A stretch of 64,000 bases of DNA. It comes from Dirofilaria immitis (lineage: Eukaryota > Nematoda > Chromadorea > Rhabditida > Onchocercidae). Both the position numbers and the translations under genes were made by a program. Below are positions 12,501 through 25,287 of the stretch, in pieces (within the stretch, counting starts at the first letter, position 1; each line of letters starts with the position of its first letter). A model generated the notes under the pieces. The model was not told where the DNA came from. It made no database searches and saw only the letters and a list, made by a program, of their open reading frames with translations. The stretch lies in assembly GCA_024305405.1 (NCBI GenBank), contig JAKNDB010000109.1, forward strand, positions 4,526,001 through 4,590,000, in the 5' to 3' direction.

Positions 12501-15394
12501 TTGATAATAATACTTTTGGTACATATCATATCATAATTAAAATTTGAAAGAGTTTTAAGTACTACGATTTCCTTTCCAATTACATTTGGTGAAAGACATA
12601 AATATAAAACGAAACTTCTAAAGCAAATTTACTTTCGAAAATGTCAATCCAATCGACTCACTGATACTATGTCGACTAAAATTTAATAATACGGTAATAC
12701 AACGCGTTGAACTTCTGCTTGCATCCTGCATTAGCGGTCGATGATCTGTTTAATAACCACATATCATATCTAATTTAAACTTTTTTGTCAAAAAGTTAAC
12801 ATATTTCACTTTCCTGGATCTTAAACAATCCAAACAGTTCATAATTGGAAATGTAAATCTGTTTATGCACCACCATATTTTATCTAGTGGTTAAAAATGG
12901 ATAAAGTGAAATCAAGAACGAAACCATTTACCTACAGATACGACACAAAAACCTCAGAATTTCCGTTGTTAACCAATGCAGTATTCAGTCTTGTACATCG
13001 TAAAACCGTAACTTCTAGCAAACCCGTTGTTTTAATATATCCAAGCACCTAAAACAGATTATTTTGCTATGTAAATACTTTGGTAACAAATATTTTTGCT
13101 AACGAAACAACGGCAATTTTACAGTTGATGATGCTTGTAGAAAGCTCTTCAAACTCATGATGTATTTCGTTAAATTTTTTTTTTTTAAAATACATGATTT
13201 GATTACAATGTCAATCTATCGTTTAGTATTAACTGACCAACGCTTAACAGCTTTCAATCTATAGTTTTTGAGGTGTATATCTCAAGTTCTTAGATTCTTT
13301 TACGTTACTGCTTATCCTATACCCTAAAAATACATTACAGAGTATTACAGCCCTAAAAATACATTACAGAGTATTACTATGATATTTACATTCGACGATT
13401 GCTAAATATAAATATATAAACTACCTATAGATGGGGAAGGCTGATATAAAGGATTAGGAAAGAGAGGACGGTATCGAATCTTGTAATTCGGCCAAACATG
13501 CTTGCGTTGAACCATACGTCTAAATTTCTGTGTGATGATAGGTATGAGATGTTTCACCTGTTTGCCTTGCCATTGTGAGTCAACCTGAAAATAGTACCCT
13601 GTTTTCACGATACAAACGATTTAACATTTCTGATATTTATCATTTTGTTCTTATCACTACCAGTGCGAAAAAAAACATATTCTATGAAAACGCATGAATG
13701 AAAACTTTGAAAAACATTAAAATTAGAACTGCAAAACATATGAAGCATTAAAATTGCAATTTAAATCTTACTTGGAATTCTAGCGTCGGCATATCAACGA
13801 ATGCAAAGACCCAATGAGTAAAGGGCTCACGAGTGAGTTTCAATCGAATTTTGCCAGAAAGACGACTAATCTGAATACAGTTAATAAATTTAATCATGGG
13901 TGAATTCGTAATGCACAATTTGGGCGATGTAAAATACTAGAATGAAATGTTGTCCGTCAACAACCAAAATTATTTTGAAATACTTCCTAATAACCAAATT
14001 CAAATAAATGAATGAGAACTTTAATAGAAAGCTGCGCAAATCGTCCAAACAACATACTGACATCAACGGAACTTTGAAAACCCCCACTGTAATCTACATC
14101 GATAAGTAATTTTAGTGTCTGAAACAAAAAGAATTTTAGTGCTTGAAAAGAAAAAAATGTTCTTCTAACATTTATCAAAAAATTCGACAGGTGTAACTTC
14201 GCTTTAGTACTGAGAATAATCTGGCTTCAATAACTGAAATGATACGTACATGAACTTATGATAGCAACTCCTCATTCAAATAAGTTAGCAACTCCTCATT
14301 CAAATCAATGTGTGCATCAATTTACTTTGCATTTAACTATATTTCTCAGAATATTTAACACGAAATTTAATAATAAAATGACAATCAAATAACTTTGAAA
14401 TCCTCATGTTGCGACATTTCATAGTCTTCTACACGTACGGATTTGATTACAGGGATCTGCAGCCAATTGATAAGTCCCTAACACGAATATCCTAGAAGGA
14501 AAATTCGAAAATTTCAAGGAGGGAAAAAAAGAAACGTCTTCCAGAAACTATAATTTAACTGTGATGGTTTGAAAGATTCATTTAGTCTGTATTTCAAAAT
14601 AGCTATTTTAGCATTTCCTCAACATAAATCTATGTATATTTTTTCAGTTTGTGATTGAAAAAAAACTTCAAACTTTTGATAGGAATTTTTTATTTGATTT
14701 ATGAAGAATTTCTTTGACCATCGAAAAGTTAAAACTCTAGTGGAAGTAGTATGCTGAAGAAAGCATAATTTCTAGAGCAATAAATAAAGAAAAAGCATTA
14801 ACAATCTGTACTAAAGACAAATCTCATTAGTTGAATTCTCTTAAAAGTCAATTGCAGGATTGAAATAAACCTGTATGAGACGTCCAGCAGTATTTCAGTG
14901 GTGAGATCACTAAGTTCCAATTGTAGCTTTTGTGGATCCATCTGCAAGATGCAAAAAAAAAACATATAATCTTGTTATTTTAAGAGCCAAGCACAATCCA
15001 CTACCATGAGGAACGTATCAAAGTACCTTCGTAATCGACGAGAATCCTTGTGTTCTTGAAAAAGAAAATGAAGAACAAGGCTCAAATTAAAGCAAGATTC
15101 CCATTCAAAAGCTCGACGTTCACTATCCCCTTCCTTTAAAAATTGTCTTAGTTCCTGAAAATCACATTTTTAAATAATGAAAAGCAATGTGCATTACTCT
15201 ATTACTCCTCAAAAGTTGAAAAGCAATAAAATCACCTCAGGAAGACGAAGTGGTTGAAACTGCTCAACAAATGCGGAAGGAGAGATTCTATCGAATGGGT
15301 TGAACAGTAATATATAAATGACGAAAAGCATTAAAACTGCTCCAACAATGACTCCCAATAAAAATACTGACATCGACATCAATGTTATCACCAT
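3594..15394 (-). CDS. pdzd-8: PDZD8-like ER tether and lipid-transfer protein (SMP-PDZ-C2-C1)
   Basis: Single gene of about 25 exons; spliced product roughly 900-1000 aa. PDZD8 proteins sit in the ER membrane at contacts with late endosomes and mitochondria and move lipid through an SMP barrel. Visible in order: start ATG at 15394 (an in-frame TAG lies just upstream) and an N-terminal TM segment; SMP exons at 15154-15005, 14941-14871, 14491-14394, 14118-14020, 13870-13772 (contains EPFTHWVFAFVD) and 13584-13425 (QRKHVWPNYKIRYRPLFPNP); 13048-12936; PDZ at 11096-11012 and 10940-10788 (GDVVLAVNNVPV); a poorly resolved linker (10520-8640); C2-like exons around 7390-7190, 7092-7005 and 6880-6772 (FDERLCYGDILLSFRYF); C1 zinc site at 6344-6188 (HCVSCLMVCHNKC); C-terminal helical exons 4823-3594 (DRLQALAVLMLHYCAALQ matches the human C-terminus). 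Two conserved exons are off frame by one base (near 14460 and 6308). Linker exon boundaries are uncertain. Confidence 0.88.
7955..8180 (+). repeat. Inverted duplicate arm of two PDZD8 linker exons (left arm)
   Basis: This plus-strand stretch is a diverged copy, in opposite orientation, of the minus-strand exons at 8858-8635. It keeps the exon end AGACAAAAG, the donor GTAAGTAAAATCGAATATTC, the acceptor ATATTTTCAG and the following exon with GATGGACGTGAT and GATTTGTCGAAA. Identity is high across the roughly 70-base intron as well, so it is a DNA-level duplication and not a retrocopy. It reads as an open spliceable frame on the plus strand ending in TAA near 8179. No other plus-strand exon is attached, so I regard it as a non-functional duplicate, unless the real exons are these ones in a misassembled orientation. 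Confidence 0.8.
8635..8858 (-). repeat. Inverted duplicate arm of two PDZD8 linker exons (right arm)
   Basis: Right arm of the inverted pair; the spacer between arms is about 450 bases. It lies in the orientation of the PDZD8 gene and is therefore the presumed functional copy. The two exons are separated by a short intron with donor GTAAGT and acceptor TTTTCAG. The second exon reads SIPPQSDGRDIHDLSKAP in its open frame. Exon phases do not join cleanly without one added base in the A-run of the first exon. Confidence 0.7.
13322..13377. repeat. Two-copy tandem repeat, period 29
   Basis: The unit beginning CCCTAAAAATACATTACAGA occurs twice back to back inside a PDZD8 intron, essentially without mismatch. 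A recent local duplication or an assembly stutter. Confidence 0.9.
14262..14305. repeat. Two-copy tandem repeat, period 24
   Basis: TAGCAACTCCTCATTCAAAT is present at 14262 and again at 14286, separated by AAGT, in a PDZD8 intron between SMP exons. Confidence 0.85.
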
Positions 15395-18300
15395 AGAATG
15401 GTTATTCAACTCTTTCAGCTATTTCCATCCTAGCATTGACTAAAAATGCAGTTATTATCACTCATATTTACTAATAAAAGCATTATGTTATCAAAGCTCG
15501 TAATGAATTTGCCCACAGAAATTATAAAGCGGAAAGAACTTCCATCTCATTGTTAAGCTATCAAGGTAAAATCTAGCAGAACACAGTAAACTGCCGTTTT
15601 CATTGACATCTGCGTTGTACCTCTTTGTATTGCTCATTTCGCCTTAATTTTGTCTTCGTAAAATTCTGAGATTAAAACAAAACTTTTCTCCATTCTAGTC
15701 ACATTGCATGCTGTCACTATCGGTCAAGAATGCTTAGTCGATCTATAGTTGTACACTCCCGAGATAATACCTCTCTATTATACACAGAGTTAATCCGTTA
15801 ACATCACCATTTCAGGTTCTTTAGCTATCTTAGATCTTTTACATCTCCCCTCATCATACCGCGATATGTTCTTAACTCGATGACGCCATACACTGTATTT
15901 CGCTTAGAAAATGTACTTAATGACATCAAAATTGATTTGAATTTTAATTCAGAATACATAAAATTTATATAGTTATTCGTTCAATGTTTTAAGTTACTTT
16001 AAATCCTCAAATATCCATTGGTTATTACATTGCTTGACGTGTGAGTAAATTAAAAAAGTGGCTACTGTCATGGGTCTTGATGAAGAACCGAATATAATTT
16101 TCTAACAATAAATTTTCATACCAGCTTAGTGTAAACTTTGTCATTTTAAAGGAATAGTGATTGAGTATTTCACCGAGGGTTGAGTTATAACTGTTAATTT
16201 GTATAAAGATACATCAAATAGATGTGCGAAATAGCTTATGTTTTTCTGTCCGAATGGTTTGATTTTATCAATTTCATTATCATTTCACATATCTTCCTTC
16301 TAACCACATTTTTATGCTTTTTTCATTACTTCCTTGCTAAAAAGATTAAATTATTGGCACAATACTTTCTCAGTTTCAATTCCCCACCTTTGAATATCCG
16401 CTTGCTTTTAGCAATCATATCTCTAAGTTGTGATTTGGGAACAATAATTCTAAGAAAATTGATACGATAGCGCAAACAAGCAATATTCTAGTGTGTATTC
16501 CATACATGCTTTTTAAACGATATACGAGTATATTAAATTATTAAATACAGATAATTTAATTTCAATCTGGTAAGATGCCCCAACTGGAAAGCAACCGTAC
16601 CTGAAACATTTCTCTTTGAAATCGTAAGTAAATCTGATGAAATTGGAAAACGTTACAAGCTGTGCAGCATGAAATAATTTTCCAAACTTCTTTTGAGAAA
16701 CAGTAAAAATGAAGATGTCTGATAACTGAAACTTGTGTTTTATCTGTGAAAGAGATGGAATAGAAATCTTAAAGCGGCCTCGAAATATGAATTATTTAAC
16801 TTCGTTGTAACAATTCTAGTGATATTCTATTCCATATCTGCAAGGAGCGGTTTACTTTTTCATTGGAAAAACACACTAGCTTTTAAAAAACTCAAAATTA
16901 ATATATCTTTGCAGTGTGGATCTTGCAATAGCTTATGATGCCCTTTTTCCGCATGTTGTTCACGTAACCACTTGTGTTTTGTCGAGATTTTAAGATGGCA
17001 AACAAAATATTGCTGTCCTCAAATTATAAAATAAATGAATTATCTAATCTCCAAGTCGATTCTACAACATATTGTATTTAGATGAGCTCGAATTAAATTC
17101 TGGAATCAACAGATTTTCGAATTAGCTTGCTGCCTTTGATTATTATTCCACAACGAAAACTATTTGATAGATCCCCGTATAGCTGAGTGATATTAGCGCT
17201 TCCCAGCCTTTGATTCTGAAAGTCAGAGTCAAATCAACTTTGTTTTGAAACTGCTGCTTTGGTAATTATAAATAGATTAAATAGAACTATTTACATATAC
17301 ATGAGGACATTTCAGACTGAAAGTTTCCGGAGTTTACATTCGATGGGATCTGTGAATGAAATTTCACTTTCTTCTACTGAATTCTATGAGAATGAATCAT
17401 TCCTTCAACCTATAACCCTATAAGCACTGCAGCTAGTGATATTTGTGGGACAGGCAAATGTTACGTGAAAGTAACATAACGATAGAACTATTGAGAGATT
17501 AAAGTAAAATCCCTGATGATAGACAAGTAAACTGAACAAAGTTTTCTAAAAAAACGACCGAAATTTTACACTCCTTGCTTATGGCCCCATACTTATCATT
17601 TCAATTAATGCCATGACCATTTGATAGTTCTCTCGCGCAATAATCGCTAAGGTTAACACACAGAGTGATGATAAGTAAGTTATAACTTTCTTAAGAATTA
17701 CTTAATGTATGAGGTTTCCGATTTACTCGTCCCAATTAAAAAGAGGTAAAACACCAGCCCTATTACTACATAGTTGATGAAGAGTTTACATAATATCTCC
17801 CACGCTTCTTCTACTCTTCGTAAGAAAATGCGTAAAGATCACACAAAATTACAATGAACTCAAACGTACATAAAACCAATGAAGTCAATCATCATTACAC
17901 CAGCTATAATATGACGTTATTGAAATGAAGCATAAAATTAAATCAGAGGCAATATAAATCCATCTATTCCACACTTACCCTTCCCTTGCCTGTTATTTAG
18001 CAATCAGTTAAAAGAAAAAGAAATGATGTCCCAACTTAACTCGACAAAACCATTGTCCCAAAAGTATCACAGTAATTGGACCTGAATCCCACCACCACAC
18101 AAGAGCGAATCGCCTATTATTTCGTCAAAACTTGTTCATTAGACTTGCAGTTTCTCAGGTTTTAACGCGGTCCCCACATCCCACTCACGAAAAAAGTAAA
18201 GAACTGGGTAAAATCCCAAACTCATGGATATAAATACCACAATAGGAATGTCGAAGTAGGTGTCATTCTCGCATTATTTCTCTCTTAATTTAATCAAACA

Positions 18301-20172
18301 AAGGAAATATACAATAAGGAATATTTTCAATTTACAAAGGACAATTTTTAATAACGAACTGAGTCCACAAAGTCACGAATAAGTAAATTCAAGGAAAAGT
18401 AATAAATCGATAAATTGAAAAGAAGCTTAAGACGAAGAAATGACCAATCCGGATAGATGCCATTAAATGATGGATTCAACCAATCCAGGAAATTTGCCCC
18501 AGAACATGACAACCTGAAGATACTGACTCCATAAAATGCATTTTCTCCACGTATAATACTCAAAAAGCTTGTACTGCATAATTTCAAATACCATTAACTG
18601 CAGTCCATCCATACTTTTTAGTACCAGTAGCTACAAAGGAAACGATAAACTTAGTAAATTATAGCAATCCGAACCGAAACATGAATCATTTCTCGACCTC
18701 AAGTACATCCACAAAAATAAGGTGTTCTATTTGATGCACAAAATATGCCCGGAAATACATTGCTCGTCCAAAGTTTCATTTCAAAGGCCAAGAATGTCTA
18801 TATACTAGTTCCCAATACATTAGCCGAACATAAAACATGACTAAGATATTTTTCCTACTTTTTAAAGAACTTTTTTTCAGCTGGCTCACGCTGAATACCC
18901 TCAGCTAATCTTCAAACGCTACAACTGAATGCAACGGATAATTTTCCCAAACCCCACTTCCACAATATAATATTTAAGCATCATTAAATTCAACAATAAA
19001 TTTGAGGTTTAAGTAAGCGCAAAAGAAATCCATAGTTTTTCCACAGTGTTCCACAGTGCTATCGAAGAGTGACTACATTGCACTTCCTGAAAAAACAAGA
19101 ACTCTATCGGGAAAATATAACAAAGTCAGAGAAACATGCTGTCAGGAGAAAAAATATTCAATTCACAAACATCCATCCTTTGCCAGCGCTTTCATTAAGA
19201 AATCTATATAAACGATAAACGATCACGGATAATGACCAATAAATTAACATATGACGGATTCAAGGTTTGTTATCGAGAAAACATTCCTCAAAGTAATTAC
19301 ATTAATGGCAATGGTAATACCCTTTTCCCGTATCAGCATTACACTAGCTTTGAAAATGATTTTCCCTGAATTCACTAACCACGGCTAAAAGCAAATTTTC
19401 ATTTCCTCGATTAAATGCTTTTAGAACAAAATATACGCTATACATATGCAATAGTGATAATGACATGGTGACGATACACAATTATAAACAGTAAGCAATC
19501 ATGAACTGCGAGGAAAAAATTAAGCTCCATAAACAAAGTGCACCTGATGAGAATGCTTGACTTAACAAGCAAATGACAGTACGAAATGCATTAATTGGAG
19601 CAAAACCCTGCAAAAAGCGAGTAACATATTTTTAAAGTACTAATTATTCTTAAAAATTTTTAAACTTCCATCTTTTGCAACATAAAGAAATTTGGATAAC
19701 TCATAAATGAAGCAATCCACATTTTGAGAGATTTCAATTTCATGAGAGTAACTACAATAATGAACATAGCATGCAAAGTTGACTCGTTTACATGAAAACC
19801 ATTAAATGAATGCGGAAATGCTTTAAAAAGTAAATCAGAGATAATACAGTTTTTACGAGCATAAATAATCTCCAATACAGAAATTATTTGTATTCTATAC
19901 TTTTGTTTTGAAAAAAAAACACATCAATTTCTTATAGACTTACTCCTAAAATAGTTGAAAAGAAGAAATCCCAAGCAAATACCCAGCACCTTAAACTATT
20001 TGGAAGATTACTGAAAACTTGTCACAATTATCTCTGAAAAAAAAAAAGAAAAAGTAAGAAAAAATGAAAAAGATAAAGACAAAGATGAAAAAAAAGGAAA
20101 AGATTGCAGAGCGAAAATAGCGACTTAAACAATTCACAACAAAAAAAAATATAGCGAAACATTTCTACAAAA
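15395..20172. other. Intergenic region between PDZD8 5' end and sir-2.1 3' end
   Basis: Nearly 4.8 kb with no recognised exon. It should contain the PDZD8 promoter (minus strand, near 15.4-15.9 kb) and the sir-2.1 3' UTR next to 20172. Open frames at 16222-16470 (+) and 18348-18587 (-) are hydrophobic, short and without splice partners. A degenerate tRNA-like A/B-box pair lies at 17180-17234. Confidence 0.5.
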
Positions 20173-23100
20173 TTATAAAAGTAAATGATTAGAGCTATTG
20201 GTCCTGACTAAACTATGCGTAGTCTCCTCTCCCGTTTGCATAGTGATTGTTTTAAAGAAAGGTTCTAATCGCGCACTTAATCTATTGCCCGTGCATGAGT
20301 TTCCAATTCCATATTTAGTTCCCAAATCCATTCTTGGGGGACAAGAGCTGGACCTTTCATCACTCTCATTACCAGCTCTTACATGAAGAGATGATTCTTC
20401 TAAAGACATTGTTCTAATGCCAATATTACAATAAATTTCTTCCAGATTTCTTCTACTTTCTCCGGATTCCGAACTGCTTGATGCAGGTGAACTGTGATAA
20501 TGCTCTGAAAGCTGACGAAATATATCGTCATCTTTATCGTAATACATTTCTGCACCAGGGAATACGTTTTTGTTCGGCACTATCTAAAAAAGTTAATATG
20601 CGACGGAATAGTGAGAACAAGCATTTTTGCTGTTGTGCGATAAAATTCCAAATTATTCGCTAAAGAAAAAAAAAAAGTAATATGTGATAGAGTAAAACGA
20701 ACACTCTTTTTGAAAAATTCTATTTTTGTGCTATCTCTGTATTGCTTATTTTTATATGCAATCCTTCATATACAATTCTCGTATTGCATCACTTCTTAAA
20801 TAAAATTTCGAGAGTAAAACTGGATAGCAAGGAAGTTTTGGAATGCTTCAATTATTTCTCTTACAGATTAACTACTTAACGTATCTCACACATTTTACAT
20901 CGAAAATTCGTAGATTTTTCTTTTTTATATTATATTCTTGGATTATACCTTTCATCTGAATTAGTTTTGAAACCAAACTTTGCAATAAATAGAAATTCCA
21001 ACTCTCTGATTTTCTCATTCAAGTCAAATTATTTACAAAAAGACTTATAAACTACTATTTACAAACAACGAATACAAATTATTACGGATGTATTTTTCAC
21101 AAGAACAAAAGATAAATATAAAAAAGCTGAGCATAATGAAATAAGGTACTCACAAAAGATAACCGTCAGTAGGAAGTTTCGATCCCACGCTAACATAACG
21201 TGCATCCCACATGGAAGGCATTCCTTCTTTCAGTCGTGCACGCTTAATTGCTGGCTGATCCAATAACTTCTAAAAAGAATGTATAGCATGTCAAGACACT
21301 CAAACACAATCAAAAAGTAGAAAAATATAGTACTTGTGATTTACGATAGATTTTTAGAAGTTGAATAATGATAAAGTTAAGCTGTGTCTGTCTAATACCT
21401 GAAATCCTATATCCTTCATGATATCTATTGAATAAAGAGCAAATTCAACACGATACAAGAGAAACTTCAGACTACAACAGAAGATGTAACCTTGAACTGC
21501 ATTTCGTTGATAGCCTTCCGAAGAGTTGGTTTCTCGGAAGCTTTTTCGACTACAGCAGAATCGCCGTAGTTCATTTTCGAACGACCTCAAAAAGAGCTCT
21601 TTCTTGGGATCTTGATACACGAATGATTCACTTAAAACATGACATAACTGACCTAAATTTTACCTTTTCTGAAAATATCAGTATAAGGAGGACCCAGGAC
21701 CAAAGCTAATTGAGCCACAATATCGTCACAATTGCCCAGCAATTCGATATCAGTGGCATAATGAGGTAAAGATTCACGGTTGATGAGTATCTGTGGTACT
21801 TCCGGATTAACATTGTACGGCAGAAGAGCAACTGGTTGTACTTTCAAAGATGAACCAATAACTACAACTAAATCTACCTGAAAAGAAAAATAAAACCCTC
21901 ATAACATTCTCTGAATACACTTAACAAAAACTTAACCACATTCAAATATTTGCAGAGCAATGTGTAAGCATCACGAATGATTCAAAAAGAATTTAGAGTA
22001 TTTTCGTTCAAATATATCAGTCTATACCAACTTTTTCTAAGAAAATTTAGAAAATAAACTGCACACTCTTTCTCTGTCCTCGGTCATTTTCTCGTGAAAA
22101 TCATCCGAGAGATCTTCACCGAAAAAACTATGTCAGGTTTCATGACTCCTTCCGGATGGTTGCACACTCGACACATTGCAACACGCTGTAAAATGAATTA
22201 TATTACAAATCATACGTACGTTATCAAAATTACAATAAAAGTGGAAACATTCCTATTCATGAAGCTATATATTTTTAACTACAATTCACTTTTATCATCA
22301 AACTGAAATTTCAACCAGAAAAAAAACTGCAACACATGATTTCAAACAACGATTTAAAACTAGGGGAGCAAAAAAGTTCCCTTAAAGGTACCCCAGAGTC
22401 AATGTCTTCCCGAATGGCCTCGCTATCGACTTTTATACCACAGTTTCGACAAGTCGCCGTAGCAAACGATCCTAAACAATAAAGGAAAAATTATCAACAA
22501 AAAAACAAAAAGAACAAAGAACTTCTGACAGTTCCAGTAATAACAACTTTCATAAACGACTACTAAAATAAATGACTGAGAGCTAGTTTCTATGCAAAAT
22601 GTAAAGTTATTCTTGAAGAATTTAGGATGCCATCAAATTACGTATTTGGACTTAACACTCCAAAGAGACAATGTTCATACATCATTTACAAAATACAACG
22701 ATGTTCACAAGCATTATCGCTGTTAAATGACCACAAAACAAAAATATACCATGGCACTGTACAATGCGTTTGATTCCGGCCACTTGTTCCAAAGTATCAA
22801 TATTTTGAGTATAATTTCTCAGCAATTTCCCACTATCTTCGAGTGCCTTGATGAAGTGATGGCACATCGAAGCTTCATAACGACCAGGGAATAATTCCTT
22901 GAATACGATTCATTCAATCAATGTTCAAATCTCTTGAGAAGACATAGGGCCGGCGCTGTGAAACCGATTTCGAGATAAAAACTGAAGCATCATATAAATT
23001 TTAGGGTTGCCCAAAGGTATAAAAAACAACAAAGATTATCCAGTGAAAGAAAGATACCCTAGCAAATTCGAAAAATGGTTTCGGATTTTTAGTGAAATAA

Positions 23101-25287
23101 TTGATATCAAACATAGCGGTTGGATCTGGAAGATCCGGATATTCGATGTGAAGTCGCGCGTACACACCGTTTTTGCTCCGAAAGTCCGGTATGCCACACG
23201 ATACAGAAACGCCAGCACCAGTCAAAACCAAGATACGACTGCACCTAAAAATATCAAGAAAGGAATTCTTCTATAGTAATGAAATAATTTTAAAGAGAAT
23301 AATTTATTCAAATTTGCAAAATAAAAAAAAAAAAATTAGACGAATAACCTTCTAAAAAGTTCAACTGCATCATTGAATGAATTGAATTCCGGTAATTTTG
23401 TGCGCCTAGGATGTTCACTGTATAAAATTTTTCGAATGAGTCGATATAAATCTTGCTCGGAAAGGTTATCCGGTAGATCAACGTGCGGCAAAAGGCAACG
23501 GACAACATCTCTAGCTGACCCACCTAAAACAACTTTTCGTAATAGTATTTTCCTCAATTTATGAGAAAATGTCAAACTGAACTAAACAATAAATGTTAAG
23601 GACATTCTCCACCCCGGCAAATGATAAATATAAAAGCAAGAATTCTACAGCAAAAACTGCACTATCCCTACATTGTTATAAACTGCATTTGCAATAATCA
23701 ACAGCAATGCTGTATTCTGACAGCAATAATCGCTTCATTCATTTTTTTTCGTACAAATAATTTCAGTTTCATCATTCTTTTTCCGTACAATTAATCTCTG
23801 TCATGAGCACCCATTTTGTTTTATCAGAAACAATGCAAATAAAAAGACTGTAAATAAAGAAAGTGAAAAATAGCGAAAAATAGATCTGACAGTGGTTATT
23901 GAATAATGCAACACTCGACTAGAACAATTTTAAAATATGTAATGCATCATCATACCTCCGTTGTACGGAAATTTTTACATCAAAAATGATGGATTATAAA
24001 CTTTTAGAACTGCATTTACCATAAAATTATTTACCTGTAGAAATCATAAACAACAAATGGAAAAAAATTGAAATTACATTAGGTCTATGCTTAACACATA
24101 CCGAAATTGGACAAACGATGAAACAATTCCTTTTGGATACTGTTGAACTTAAACAGATGTTTCATGCGAAAAGAAAGTTTCCCAATGAAATGTACAATTT
24201 TAACAAGCTCAATGCAAAATGATTTTAGGCCGAAACTGTAGCGGTGTATACGATCCGTACCTTAGATAATGAGTTCTATCTGTCTCATGAAGACGTTCGC
24301 ATTATTTATGCGTCATTCTTATATAAACAATAACTGTTATTTCAGAGCGCAAAGCGATTTAGAAAAGGAAATGAGGTATATGTTGAACTAATCTATCATG
24401 GGAAGAGAAATAAATGAGATTGAAGAATACTCATGAAAAGAATTATGTATTATAGCTGCATCTTTCTACAAGTATTACGGTTAAATGGAATTAGCAACTT
24501 GCATTCTCATTTTCACAATATAATACGAAAAAATCGCAATCCCAAATAGAAAGAGGCAAGAAACTTTTCAGTATTCACAATAAAAAAGCACGAAATTCAT
24601 TAAATGTATAAAGCTTAATTCGCAGAGTATTAAAAAGTCAGATGAAACGTTAGCGATACCCAAGATTTTTAGAGTAACTGGGCAACGTGGGAAATAAGAG
24701 TCAGAAACAGAGAAATGTACCATGCAAACGAGATATCAGATCGAATGCAAAATTAGTCGTAGCCTACCAAGAAGACTATAAGAGATTAAAAAATCACTTC
24801 AGCTCTCAACAAAGATAATATCATACCACATGTGGAAAATAATGAATTTAGGAGATTTAGGAAATTAATAATGTGGAACGGTGCACAAATACGAAAATAC
24901 ATTGTATAAAGAAGTGAAAGCTGGACATATAAAAAGTCTAAATAACGTGCCAATTTATGTAAGAAAATATAGAGTTAAAAAGATCCGTGCGAAGATATAC
25001 TGATGTATAAATAAATAACTCTGCTTTTAACGGTATACAAATGAGCTATTGAAAAGGGACCAAGTGCATTAGTCTTCAAAGCAAAAACATGAGAAAAGCA
25101 AGAAAAAATAGTTTTAAAAATAAACAAAAATAAGTAACTCACCTTCACCAGTTATTTGGTCAACAGCAACAGAATCACCAGAATCTCTGTTTATTAACCC
25201 TCGATTTATTTGAACATGAATACCAGAACCGCCAATGGATGAGGGACTTATAATGGAATTGGTATGTGTGTCAGTTTCGGTCTTCAT
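20173..25287 (-). CDS. sir-2.1: SIR-2.1 / SIRT1-type NAD-dependent protein deacetylase
   Basis: Class I sirtuin that removes acetyl groups from histones and other proteins using NAD, mainly nuclear. Exons seen: 25287-25143 (start MKTETDTHTN), 23523-23349 (pre-catalytic helices), 23244-23058 (LVLTGAGVSVSCGIPDFRS, the NAD-binding loop), 22899-22750 (LLRNYTQNIDTLEQ, VQCHG with the catalytic His), 22471-22392 (CRNCG zinc pair), 22185-22057 (MCRVC zinc pair, then VF-GED), 21877-21664 (VVIGSSLKVQPVALLP, PQILINRE, ELLGNCDD), one near 21600-21490, 21269-21155, and 20583-20173. The last two carry a C-terminal element like human SIRT1 ESA (VPNKNVFPGAEMYYDKDDD), followed by a Ser-rich tail. The exon 22185-22057 is one T short in a six-base run, which breaks the frame at the conserved FFGE. 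Another T is probably missing at 21154-21157. The 23.4-25.1 kb stretch is one long intron. Confidence 0.94.

Noticed and set aside
22122..22127. Programmed ribosomal frameshifting as explanation of the frame breaks
   Set aside because: The slips occur in unrelated genes, at simple runs of different length, with no shared downstream structure, and each is explained by a single missing base. PP2A, IFT122 and SLC22 are not known to use frameshifting.
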